NCBI GenBank assembly: GCA_026260175.1
Contig: JAKCWW010001972.1
Location: 14,770-36,667 of the forward strand
Source: Reticulitermes lucifugus
Lineage: Eukaryota > Arthropoda > Insecta > Blattodea > Rhinotermitidae
Reading direction: 5' to 3'
Length of the DNA: 21,898 nucleotides
Part shown: piece after piece, positions 1-10,223 of the stretch
How the letters are laid out: each line of letters begins with the position of its first letter
Position numbering within the stretch: position 1 is the stretch's first letter
Position numbers and translations under genes: made by a program
The notes under the pieces: generated by a model
What the model saw: only the letters and a program-made list of their open reading frames with translations
Database searches by the model: none
Told to the model about the DNA's origin: nothing

Positions 1-773
<773 letters not shown>

Positions 774-969
774 AAATTCTTACCTGTCACCATATTTTAA
801 CACAGACAAAATGTACAGAGACTGTACATGGGGTTTGGATCTCCAACATTGATTTGAAATAGCCACCATGTTGTTATTTTGTCCGTATCTGTCATCCATT
901 TTTGTGTACTGAGTTAATGCATAGTAATTGTTTATTGAAAGTTGGGTCCTTTTTGCAAAACAAGATACT

Positions 970-977
970 TGTATATA
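970..977 (+). promoter_or_regulatory. possible Pumilio-type element in the short-form 3' UTR
   Basis: TGTATATA fits the UGUANAUA consensus bound by Pumilio/FBF proteins in 3' UTRs. It lies 31 bases before the AATAAA and would be present only if the short CtBP form is made. An 8-base match in AT-rich DNA can arise by chance. Confidence 0.25.
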
Positions 978-1007
978 TTCTGTGGAAACAGTGGGTTAGT
1001 TTAACTT

Positions 1008-1013
1008 AATAAA
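1008..1013 (+). promoter_or_regulatory. poly(A) signal AATAAA inside the last CtBP intron
   Basis: This is a canonical AATAAA. A T/G-rich stretch (gatgttttttattcatgtt, about 1032-1050) follows at the distance expected of a downstream element. It would end a short CtBP mRNA whose coding part stops at 773, with a 3' UTR of roughly 250 bases. Confidence 0.55.
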
Positions 1014-1138
1014 AACTATTAACAATATGATTTGATGTTTTTTATTCATGTTACACTTAGAAGTGTTGTAGGTGACCATAATTAGGACCAGAAACATGAA
1101 AACAGAAGCTATAAGTATCGTGATCTCTCTGTTTGTAG

Positions 1139-1207
1139 ACCCCTCTCAGCACTCCGGACCCATCCAATCACCATTCTCAGAAGCCTGAGTCATCTGAGGT
1201 GCACTAA
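1139..1207 (+). CDS. CtBP: CtBP, terminal coding exon (long isoform)
   Basis: This is a 22-codon exon plus stop. The acceptor AG at 1137-1138 is phase 0 and joins in frame to codon 741-743, giving ...LQHSI followed by TPLSTPDPSNHHSQKPESSE and VH, then TAA at 1205-1207. The PLSxPDPxNH segment resembles the conserved end of the long insect CtBP tail, which identifies an exon too short to call on length alone. The tail is outside the dehydrogenase fold and is expected to be disordered. The terminal residues after PDPSNH look lineage-specific. Confidence 0.85.
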   Translation, partial: TPLSTPDPSNHHSQKPESSEVH

Positions 1208-2925
1208 CACCAAGTTGTGATGTCTGGAAAGAAGAAATAATCACTGAAATCAGTAACCCCAACAGCTCTTCATGGGATAATCTTCACCCAGAGAACCATA
1301 TAGATCAAGGAAAATGAATTTATAGAAGGAAATACCTGAGCGGCAGAACAAATATGTCAAGATCCGTTAAATCTCACATTTCTTACTGGTTTAATGGTAG
1401 AACATAACAAGAAAGAAAACTTTTTTTTAAGTGAGTCGACCTAACACAGAAAGGTGGAATGGAAGTGCGTTTTTTTACTACTGTTATTGCAAACGAGTAC
1501 AAACAAAAAACTCCCCATTGGACATTGTTGGATGTGCCACTGTGTTTCCTGCCAACTTCCATTTTTTCCATCTCTTGTCCACATTGCAAGGATTTGGCTT
1601 CCATTTTCCAAAAATTGATCTTTCATTCTGCTGGGTGAGTGGATTCCATATACTGGTAATCTATCGTGCATGTTCAGTTATGAGCCTGTGTTATGTATTA
1701 TATCTTGTTTCCAGGACTACAGAAATATTTGACTACTTGCCACTGGCAGGTTAATGGAGATTGGTAGCAAGTAAATTTTTATGTTGTTTAAATATGTTAA
1801 TAATCTAAATCTGTACCCGACCAGTTTTTAATGTTTTATCCAAATTAATTTTACGAATATTCTGATCTAAACTCTTGTGTCTTTGCATCTGTAGAGTATG
1901 AAAATTTGTGTGATGTGCATTGTGCATGAACACGCCCCAAAGACTTGGAGCTGCCACAGAAGTCTTGAAGTTGCACGGGCTGCTTGACATTAAATCCAGT
2001 AGAATGGCACTTACAGATCACTATAAAGCTTGGAGGAAGCTGTGAACAATTCCTCACCAGTAGGTAAATTTTAGGCGTTGTTTTGTTAGGCAGCTAACAA
2101 CGTTTCTTTGCCAGTTGAAGTCAAGTTACTTTCTACAGGTATAACAAAAAAAAATGGCAACATGTTGAATTAATTAAAGGAAATTCTATGTGAAACCATA
2201 ATGTTTGCTAATATGATGAAGTTTGCTACATAGTATCGCAGAAACGAAGCATACTACAAGACTTATGAATTGAATTTTGTTGAGAAAGAGGATAATAGGT
2301 TCAAGTTTTGTATATTAGGATCACGATGATACAAAAGTGACGTGAGGTTTTATGAGGGTAGTGTTGTGTGTTGTTTTAAGAGATCACAAAAATGTAAGTA
2401 TGCCTATTAAATTAGTTCAGTTTCTCTTTATTTCACTGCTGTAGGCCAGTTACAGATTTTGAAAATGGTCATTTGCTTTGATAGAATTTTTTTTGTCACC
2501 TTTAGATTTCTCCTTGTTCATCATATCTCATTTTGACATTGTGCTAGTACATATGCATCAGTTTCTTTGATTAAATATTCTTTTGACTGTTGCTCAGTTT
2601 TTGAAATGCAGAAACCTGATACTGGTTTGAATGTTACTGCAGATATTTATTATAGTCAAGGTGTCTTTTTTCTTATGTCATAAGTGGAAGGTACTAATAT
2701 ACTTAATTCTTGAATGATGGAGGGCGTTTTTTAATAGGAACCTTACTCTACGGATGGAGGACAGTTAAATGTTTTCACCAAACTTGCAGTGTTTTACAAA
2801 AAATGCTTTAAATGAGAACAAATGCAAAATTTGGAAGGAAAAAATGATACTGTATTCAGCAAATAATGTAGATTTATGTTAAATTAAACTTAGGGTGAGA
2901 CATCCCGTTGTGATGTATGAATAAA
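1208..2925 (+). other. CtBP: probable 3' UTR of the long CtBP transcript; no gene seen
   Basis: This stretch follows the CtBP stop and has no splice-consistent coding sequence. The first canonical AATAAA after the stop is at 2920-2925; ATTAAA variants occur earlier (for example near 1988 and 2167). Where the transcript really ends cannot be decided from sequence. Open frames here, including one of about 107 codons from 1431, overlap open frames on the other strand and show no protein-like pattern. Confidence 0.4.
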
Positions 2926-2990
2926 CAAATGAATGGGCCATCAATCGCAACTATATTTTCAGACAATATCTTTTATTATTCAAAACATGC

Positions 2991-3025
2991 TACATGTTCT
3001 GGCTTTTTCATAAAGCCATCATCAG
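2991..3025 (-). ncRNA. damaged hammerhead-ribozyme-like motif
   Basis: Read on the minus strand, the order is CTGATGA (core C3-A9 type), a perfect 6-bp stem II (TGGCTT pairing with AAGCCA, 7-base loop), then GAACATGTA. The equivalent segment in the other copies of this window is GAAACATGTA/C, so one A of the GAAA block is missing, which should spoil helix III. Stem I pairing is weak. It is probably a decayed piece of a Penelope-like or related retroelement end. The motif match is seen; the family is inferred. Confidence 0.5.
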
Positions 3026-3547
3026 AAAACAAGCTATGTATGTACAGAACACTATTAATTAAAGAGGAGACTGAGATTTCAATCTTACAAATATTAATGT
3101 AGGTTTCTCTTATATGTCGGCTGAAACTGAGTTAAAAGTTAAACTGTGCAGTTTTATATATATATTGAAATAATGTGGTGTTTTCATGTAGCACTTATAA
3201 TATGATAATGTGCTTCGTGTCTTAAGCTCCTCCTTGATTGGTATTTGCATTGGAATTAAAGAAATCTTGTTGAAGGCGCCTAGAGATGGTAAGATCTGTA
3301 ACTGAAATGATTACATAGAATTGTGTGTTTAAATGAAGAGAAATATAAAGGTTAATATGAAAAAGGGATGTAACTTGCTTTTATTTTGCTTTTATGGTAT
3401 TATAACACTTCCAGCCCAGGCACTTGTCATGATATTCTTAGGACACCAGTTTCTTCAGAATCTTAGTGTTGTTATGAGGGGCTGTTAACTGTAATAAATA
3501 TATACAAATAATATATTAAAATTTGAAGATATGTGAAAGATAATAAA
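3026..3547. other. AT-rich noncoding stretch, nothing recognised
   Basis: I see no coding potential or transposon end. There are AATAAA-like hexamers around 3494 and 3543 and a short TA run near 3154-3163. It may still be repeat-derived on the left, next to the hammerhead-like motif. Confidence 0.5.
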
Positions 3548-3741
3548 ATTAGAAACTGTGAAAAAAAGTTACTTTTATGTAGTAAAGGAGATGTAAACTA
3601 GACTAGTATCACAGCGTGACGTCTGTACCTCCCAGTATTTCACCGACACAAGTAACAGTCAGTCACTGCTTCACAAAATGATCGTCCTTACATCTCATTT
3701 ACTATGTATGAAAGTAAAAGTTTTTCCTCACATTTTCTAAT
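3548..3741. mobile_element. MITE-like element with imperfect ~50-bp inverted ends
   Basis: The left arm, 3548-3597, and the right arm, 3688-3741, are imperfect reverse complements. They share ATTAGAAA at the outer end, then TGTGA, an A-rich block, ACTTT(T/C)AT, TAGTAAA and GAGATGTAA at the inner end, with small gaps. The 90-base centre has no coding frame. Arm length and total size (194 bp) suit a nonautonomous DNA transposon. No target duplication is evident, so superfamily is undecided; a simple foldback origin is also possible. Confidence 0.6.
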
Positions 3742-5329
3742 GTTACTTTTTTGCATCTTCACCGCTGTTGCTAATTAGACACTCAACTGAATTATTCAGA
3801 TGTCCAATACATTCTTGCTCAATAGTTTGCCTGTGGACACCATACATACCCACAAAAAGGTACTTAAAATTTTTAAATTCTCTGAGCACAGTGTCCCATG
3901 TACACTATAGGGGTAAAAATCAACACTACATACAGTAAATTTTGATATCTGTGAAGATAAACATGCCAAAATTGCTGTCCATGGTCTTATAAATCACAGA
4001 TAAGAGTGCCTAGAGAGAACAGCACAAAACATTTGAATATACAGCTGTTGAGCTGTTATTCCAGGCAGAAAGTGAAATGTAATTACCAGCATAATTCCTT
4101 GGGTTACAGCCGAGAATGAATGACCATTCATATACCAAACTGCAGCTCTTTTGTTTTGTCTACAAGCACATATTGCTTCCTTCCATGAGAAGTGTGCAAT
4201 GGGAAGGAATAACAAACACTGTAGTGCAAGGATCAAGCAGGTAGACCAAAATGAAGGTGGCTAGACTACTGAGAATGATCTGAAATCAGTGGGTGTCAAG
4301 AGATGGAGGACGAAATCAAAAGCCTGATCTGCATGGGCTGTCATTCCGAAGGAGGCACTAGTTAAACTATAAGAACCATATGCCAAAGAAGAAAAAGAAT
4401 AAGAAGAAGTGCTGCAAGGCGCAGTGAACTTTCTTTGTACCTGAGCTTGCTGTGTGTAACAATCAGGTGCATAAATGCTGCTTGAAGTGGCATACATGCA
4501 TTGGTACACCAAGAGCAAAGCCTTACCTGTTAAAGTATGCAAGCTCGGTGGAGACGTTCGATCATGGGCAAACAAATGTCTTGTGTAAACGCAGGGGAGA
4601 ATGCTGTTATAATCAAAGATATTTGTCAATACATACCAATTACTAGCTTAGAATCTATTTTCAACCTGTGTGAAGGTTGTTGATATAGTTGCAGTACTCG
4701 CTGACAGCAGTGCATAGATACAGGAGAATAGAGGAACTCTTGAGATTCAATTATGCAACTGAACATTTCACAACAGACTTAATTGTATACAGAATTTGTG
4801 ACAGTAAATGAAAGACGACAATATAACACTAGGCACTGCATAAGCAAATTATTCTTTTTGTGATAAAATGCAGAAAAGACACTGATGTTGGATGCAGCAA
4901 ACCAAGTTCTGTGGATATTTGCTGAAAAATTGTTTAGATTTCAGTAGCCTCAAATGGCATTAAAATGTAAGATATAAAATATATTCCTATATTGATCAGA
5001 AAGCTGACATTTGTCTTTATATGTGAAGAAACAACACTATGATACTTTTAAACTTCACCAGAGAGCAGTTTGAACTGCTGCGTAGGTTAGTGCTGGATGC
5101 ATAGGCTGGCGACATACTGGGCACAGAGGCTGGTGTCAGAGGGTTAATTTTCTGTCTTTTTAAGGTGCTTATAAGTCTATACTGTAACTGGAATTGGCAT
5201 ATGTATTTGATAATTGATGTGGCTATGAACCTTTTCTCTTCTACATTAATAAGTGCTGTACTGATGCTGCCACAGTACTGAATATTATTAGCTATTGTTT
5301 CACATGTGATACGTGAGTAAATTACATTT
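3742..5329. other. noncoding stretch, nothing recognised
   Basis: Weak open frames on both strands (for example 122 codons on the minus strand, 4261-4629) lack any family motif, start context or splice-site-supported extension. No RNA gene or transposon end was noticed. Confidence 0.5.
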
Positions 5330-5337
5330 GTTTAGAT

Positions 5338-5466
5338 CAGGGATGCACAAATTTTCAGAAGTCCAAGAGTGACCTCAGAATTCTAGGTGCCAGAAGTGTG
5401 GTGTTAATAGGTGACAGTATAAAATGTCACTACATTGACCTGGTGCCTGGGGTTTATTCATCCCTG
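5338..5466. mobile_element. hAT-type MITE, 129 bp
   Basis: The ends are CAGGGATGCACAAAT on the left and, as the reverse complement of the right, CAGGGATGAATAAAC: 12 of 15 match, and the CAGGG start is typical of hAT elements. The element is flanked by a perfect 8-bp direct repeat, GTTTAGAT, at 5330-5337 and 5467-5474, which is the target duplication length of hAT transposases. It has no coding capacity, so it was moved by a transposase encoded elsewhere. A related left end (CAGGGGTGCACAAATTTTC) occurs at 18572. Confidence 0.9.
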
Positions 5467-5474
5467 GTTTAGAT

Positions 5475-6748
5475 TCCTTTATTGCTGTCACTGAAATTGA
5501 CGTTCAAATCTGTTTCCTCGGTGCATTACAAAATACATTCACTTAGCAAGTTACGTATCTTGAATGCCATGGTGCAATCTTATTGCAGATAACAAATGCT
5601 TATTTTTATAACAGAGGGTGTGCACATGAAATGTGGATGATTTAAATGTGATACTGCTCATGAACGAAAAGCACAGGAATTATAACTACATTCAGGTAGG
5701 GAGTATGATGAAACTGTGAAATTGCACTGCGTGAGTTTTGCAAAGTCTTGCCAACAGTGGTGCTAACACCTGCATCTCAAGTGCAGAAAGCTAAGTGTAT
5801 GCTCTGTATCCAGTTTTGGAAGAGGGTCCTAGTGACGTGCTTCCATGAAGACGTGAATGCCTTTAAGTATTTGCATTCAGTTGGGACTTCCTGGACTGAA
5901 AGTTTCCACTGAAGTGGATTAATAGTGGCAGCTGTATTTTCTGGCATGTCATTCCCATGCCTTTAACACCACTTTATTTATTCTTTTTTGGGTACATAAA
6001 TGGTGCTGTTGACATTGCACCATTGCCCACCACTTGCTGAGAGGATATGGTCTGCTGTGGCCATAGTTACGCCTGCCATGCTTACAGGTGTGTGGACTGA
6101 ACTTGAATACGGATGTGATACGTGCTGGGGTACTCACGATGTCCTTACTGAATACCTGTATGTGTAGGTCACAAAAACGTGAACATAAAGAGTGCCCAAA
6201 TTTGTCTTTTTTGCGCCTCATACTTCTTGAACAGTGTTGCATTGAAATTTTACATTTCATGTGTTCACCTGTATATTCTGACTGCATATGACATAGCATA
6301 ACTTCAAATATTTCCAGAACATGGCTGAAGTTTGTGGGGAAGTTGTTGAAAAAAACACTGGATATATCAGTTGTGTAATACATCTGCAAAGTTTGACTTC
6401 AGTGTGCTTGATATCAACAGCTGTGAACCTTTTGAATCAAACTGAGAACATAGTACTGCCATAGCAAAGGTGTGAATTGTTTTGTGAGCTGGTTGTATTT
6501 TTAAAGTTTAAGTTTATCCTTTAAGTAATTTGATAAGCTGCCATCTGTTGTATCTAGTAGTAGACTGTATGCTAGTGACAGCTGGTACAAATATAGTGAA
6601 CTCTGCCAATGAATGGGCAGATCTGAACTGGAATGTACTTGTTATCAGGGCACAGTGTGAGGCTATATATTTGGATACTGCTTGCGTGGGGTTAAAACCT
6701 GCGGAGCTGTATGTGAAAACTTTGACACTTACCCAGCAAAATAAGAAC
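5475..6748. other. noncoding stretch, nothing recognised
   Basis: It includes the longest open frame of the window, 146 codons on the minus strand (5949-6389). Its translation is Cys/His-scattered without spacing typical of a zinc finger and matches no family I know; I treat it as chance. Confidence 0.5.
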
Positions 6749-6750
6749 TA

Positions 6751-6907
6751 CAGTAAAACACCAAATTTATGTTACCACATTTTGTGTTTTCCATGATGTT
6801 AAGCACTTTTTGTGTGGTCTGGGTCGAATGCCCATATGAATGGTGTTTCCCTGATTTTTTGCCATTTTCAGGCATTCCCCACAAAAGGTAAAATTGGGGT
6901 TTTACTG
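6751..6907. mobile_element. pogo/Tigger-type (Tc1/mariner) MITE, 157 bp
   Basis: The left end is CAGTAAAACACCAAATTTA. The reverse complement of the right end is CAGTAAAACCCCAATTTTA: 17 of 19 match. CAGTAAAACC is characteristic of pogo/Tigger-like ends. The element sits between TA dinucleotides at 6749-6750 and 6908-6909, as expected for TA target duplication. There is no transposase inside. Confidence 0.8.
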
Positions 6908-6909
6908 TA

Positions 6910-9249
6910 TGTGGAAAATGCATTTTTATCCTGTTTGTCTCTTCCTCCCCTGCAGCACAGGAGTGCTGTAGGGACTGAAGGCAATAGTGCAGAGCCAACC
7001 CTTACTAACTAGCATACCCTCTGCCACCCCTTTACCAAACCCTTCTTACCATTCTTTTTTTAATCTGCAGGGGCACGTCATAACTTTTTGATAGTTGCAA
7101 CTTTTGTGTATGAATGGTGAACTTTTGGTGGTGGATTGGATACTTCTGTCAAACTTCAAATAGGGTTGAGAATTGAAAGCATTAGTATGATTGAAAAAAG
7201 TGTTGTCTTCTTGTCTTTATTTTGGGAAGGGTGGAGGAGGAACATCATGAGTGTGTAGAAAATTAATGGTGACATATCTCCTCTTTACAATGTATAATGA
7301 ACTGATGATATTGGCAGTCTGATCTGATTTTGAAGCAAGATACTTAATGGAAGGAAACCCTTTTGATGGCCACAGTGGATGTAACTACAGTGAACACTGG
7401 TATAATGTCCTCCCTGTTTCCTGTAGATGGCTTTTAAAGAAACTGAAGAGTGTGAAGTGATTGGACATAATTGTGACATCAGAAGTGACTGCAGTCAGGA
7501 TCCTTTTGTGTTACAAGTAGACAGAACAAGAACATGAGTCAATACTCTAGTAATATGTACAATTTTGTTTTCCAAGGAAATGGCATAATAGAACTGGAAC
7601 ATTCTAATATTCATGCAAATGGAACTCCCGACAAAAATAAGACAAGTCCTTATAAATTTACGTCATGTGTAGAACTTATACTAATGGTACTTTTGAAACA
7701 CTATCGTTACATATTTTTCTCCCCTTTGAAATTCAGTTGCCAAATGAATGATGAACACAGTATATACTCCCATCTCTCTTCACGTGTACATGACAGGCTT
7801 TGCCTGAGGGAAGAGTGACTTCCCCCCACCAATATATTTCAAGACAACCAAATGTGGTGTGACACCCTGCTTGGCACAACCAAATGATTGGGTCTACTTG
7901 GTGTAGTGAATATGAATAAAAAGTGTGTTGGTGTTTCATTGTGGGTTTCCAGATCGTTCAGCAAAATAAGACGAGACCCAAAAATATTTTAAGATTTGTA
8001 CATGTATGCATATGTTGTTATACATACACATGCGCATGTATGAATGCAAGGAAAATTCTTTTTAGCTGTCTGCTAAATAGGCTTTGTAGTGGCAGCACCA
8101 TTGGTGAAATGGAATACATGAGGAACAGAACAACTGTGTATGTTTCAAAGACATGTCTCTTCTGTAATGTGGAAGAAATTTTCGGGGGTGACTTTTTGGA
8201 AGCCCGTCTGATGAAGTTAGGTCCCATCTGTTACCAATTGGGTCATGTCCATCTTTAGATAGAACAGCTAGAGGGAATTTCTTGCCAATTTTAGCCATAC
8301 TGTAGCATTCTTGCTTTCTATGTTTGTGGCAGGCAGATTATTTGAATGTGCATGGGACTGGCATTTTAAATTTTCTACTTCAGTATTTGATATGGAATGG
8401 GGGACAGCTTGTTAGTTTTCTCAGATGTTTCTTCTGCTAATTATAATCACTTTTCAGAGCTACTGACTATATGGGTAGAACCTCAAGGAAAGGTGAGTGC
8501 ATTATATATGAGATCTGAGGTTCTTACAGCAGTGAATGTTTAGGTCATGGTGTTCTGGGGTGTGATGCTGTGTAGTGTGGAAGAGAGGTATCAACTTTTT
8601 GAAGGAACCTGCCTCATGTAGGGTGCTGAAGATTGAGACAGCATATTTCACCAGGACATGGCACTCTGAACACGGGGGCAGAATATTCTTTCAAAATGTT
8701 GCTACCATTGTACCTAACCATGGCAGTCCTCAAATTTTCCAAAAATCTTGCAACCACCCCAAAATTCTAGACACGAGGAGGATGACATGAAGCAAGGTCC
8801 GTACTGATTACCGCTAATTCTTTGGTGATCTGCGAAACCTCACTGCTGTCTGGTGCTTTTTGCCCAGTGCAAGTGAAGTGAAACACGTTTCTGCAATTAT
8901 GCTGAAAATATTTGGTGCCACCATACAAAATTTAGTTGCCTGGGTGCTTGGCTAGGGTGGATAGTAGCAACTCATTTTGCATGAAATCTTGCACATCCGC
9001 ATCTCCCTGGCGGTGGACTATACACAGCATGATATCCAAGAATGGAAACAGCATTACTTGCAGGCCACTGTGTAAGACACTGTCTGTTACTGTTCCCAAG
9101 TTTCATTAAGGGGTTTGTGTTGATTGTAGTGTGTGTGACTTTTACATTCATGTCCGTATACAGTACTTCGTTGTGATGGACAGGTAATTGCCAGTTGTAA
9201 AATTGCCCTCCTGTTGCAGTAGAAGTGAATTAGTGTAATAGCTGTTATG
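6910..9249. other. noncoding stretch, no gene recognised
   Basis: Only short, overlapping, unsupported open frames are seen. An alternating purine-pyrimidine tract lies at 7997-8042. The part around 8560-8790 contains C- and G-richer segments but no repeat boundary I could define. Confidence 0.45.
7997..8042. repeat. alternating purine-pyrimidine tract
   Basis: 19 bases from 7997 to 8015 and 24 bases from 8019 to 8042 alternate purine and pyrimidine without a break and contain GCGC, CACA and TATA steps. Such tracts can adopt Z-DNA. The two halves are also partly inverse to one another (catgtatg / catgcgcatg). Confidence 0.5.
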
Positions 9250-9460
9250 ATAGCCTTCTTTGCAGTTTGACAGCGTGTCTGGTAGATATTTACCAACATT
9301 TTGTGGAACTTGCTACCTCCATCTTCAGGGTGGAAGATGGAGGCAGTATGTTCTTCCAAACTGTGTACATATTTCTACGAGAATACACACAGCTTCACAT
9401 CCCAGAAGACTTTAGTCGTAATCATCGCTGCGAGAACGTGGAATTTCAGTGTAATATCTA
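9250..9460. repeat. dispersed repeat fragment with stem-loop
   Basis: The core is an 11-bp perfect inverted repeat, CCTCCATCTTC (9316-9326) and GAAGATGGAGG (9333-9343), with a 6-base loop. The surrounding text, with cttgctacctccatcttcag and, downstream, cttcacatcccagaagac, resembles a repeat I associate with cockroach/termite genomes; that link is from memory. The minus strand reads CTGAAGATGG, the same start as the hammerhead-like motifs elsewhere in this window. Boundaries are approximate. Confidence 0.5.
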
Positions 9461-10154
9461 ATTACTGAAAAATTCCAAGATTTTGCATTTCCTTCATGTG
9501 TTTGTATTTCTTGTTATGCTGATGGTGTTGGCTTGAGTGTGGAAGCTATGAAACCAACATACCGCTATATAACTACTTGTAATATGCTGTATGGTTGTGC
9601 CAAGTAATAAAAAAAGAAATGTAAGTTTGTTCCCATCAAAAATTAAAGATGTAAGTGGTAGTGACAATAGATACATATTGAATAATTGATTAAGAATTTA
9701 TATTTTTCTTAAATGTAATAACAGGCTGAAGAAACAAACAAATTGATAGCATTCGTACCATGTAATTGTGTGGAATTATTTTCTACTTTTTGGCATAAGA
9801 TACAAATTCTAATTAAGATGTTCTTTCTGCTTCACATCTAAACAAGTGATTGTAGCCTAATTTGTATTAATATGAATGCTTGTTTTGAAGAATAAGAACT
9901 ATCGTAACTACATATCGCATGGAATCATTCCAGTAGATATTTCCTGTTTTATTTTCTCTGGTGGGAATGTAGCAGTATTGTGGAGTGAATGTGAAAATGC
10001 AGAATGGTAGGAGAGCAGAGTCATGATAAGCTATTAGACATAAAGAGGCAGCTAGTGGGCAGTAAGGCATATTTGAAGCATCACAAGGTTAATTTTTAAT
10101 TTCGTAACTACATACTGGCAGGTCAAGGGATGAAGTGGCCCTTTTAGAGTTTCA
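9461..10154. other. AT-rich noncoding stretch, nothing recognised
   Basis: I saw no coding, RNA or transposon signal here. Confidence 0.5.
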
Positions 10155-10223
10155 GCTGGGGTGGCCAAAATGTGATATGTCAAATGCAACCCACTTATTT
10201 CAAATAATTTTGGACATCCCAGC
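10155..10223. repeat. short inverted repeat, possible tiny MITE
   Basis: GCTGGGGTGGCCAAAA at 10155-10170 and TTTTGGACATCCCAGC at 10208-10223 are inverse copies with 14 of 16 matching. The GGGGTGGCCAAA text resembles hAT ends, but no 8-bp flanking duplication is present, so this may be only a stem-loop. Confidence 0.4.

Noticed and set aside
1431..1754. 107-codon plus-strand open frame downstream of CtBP
   Set aside because: It lies in the likely 3' UTR, overlaps open frames on the minus strand and resembles translated AT-rich noncoding DNA.
4261..4629. 122-codon Ser/Tyr-rich minus-strand frame
   Set aside because: No family similarity; it arises from a purine-rich plus strand (gaagaaaaagaataagaaga), so the Ser/Phe/Tyr bias is compositional.
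5949..6389. 146-codon minus-strand open frame, the longest in the window
   Set aside because: No recognised domain, Cys/His spacing does not fit zinc fingers, composition looks random, and there is no supporting splice or promoter context.
7301..7345. CTGATGA followed by a GAAGC, as another hammerhead candidate
   Set aside because: No GAAA block, no stem II pairing and no stem I pairing.
8207..8250. CTGATGAAG motif
   Set aside because: There is no following GAAA/NUH in range, so this is a chance 7-mer.
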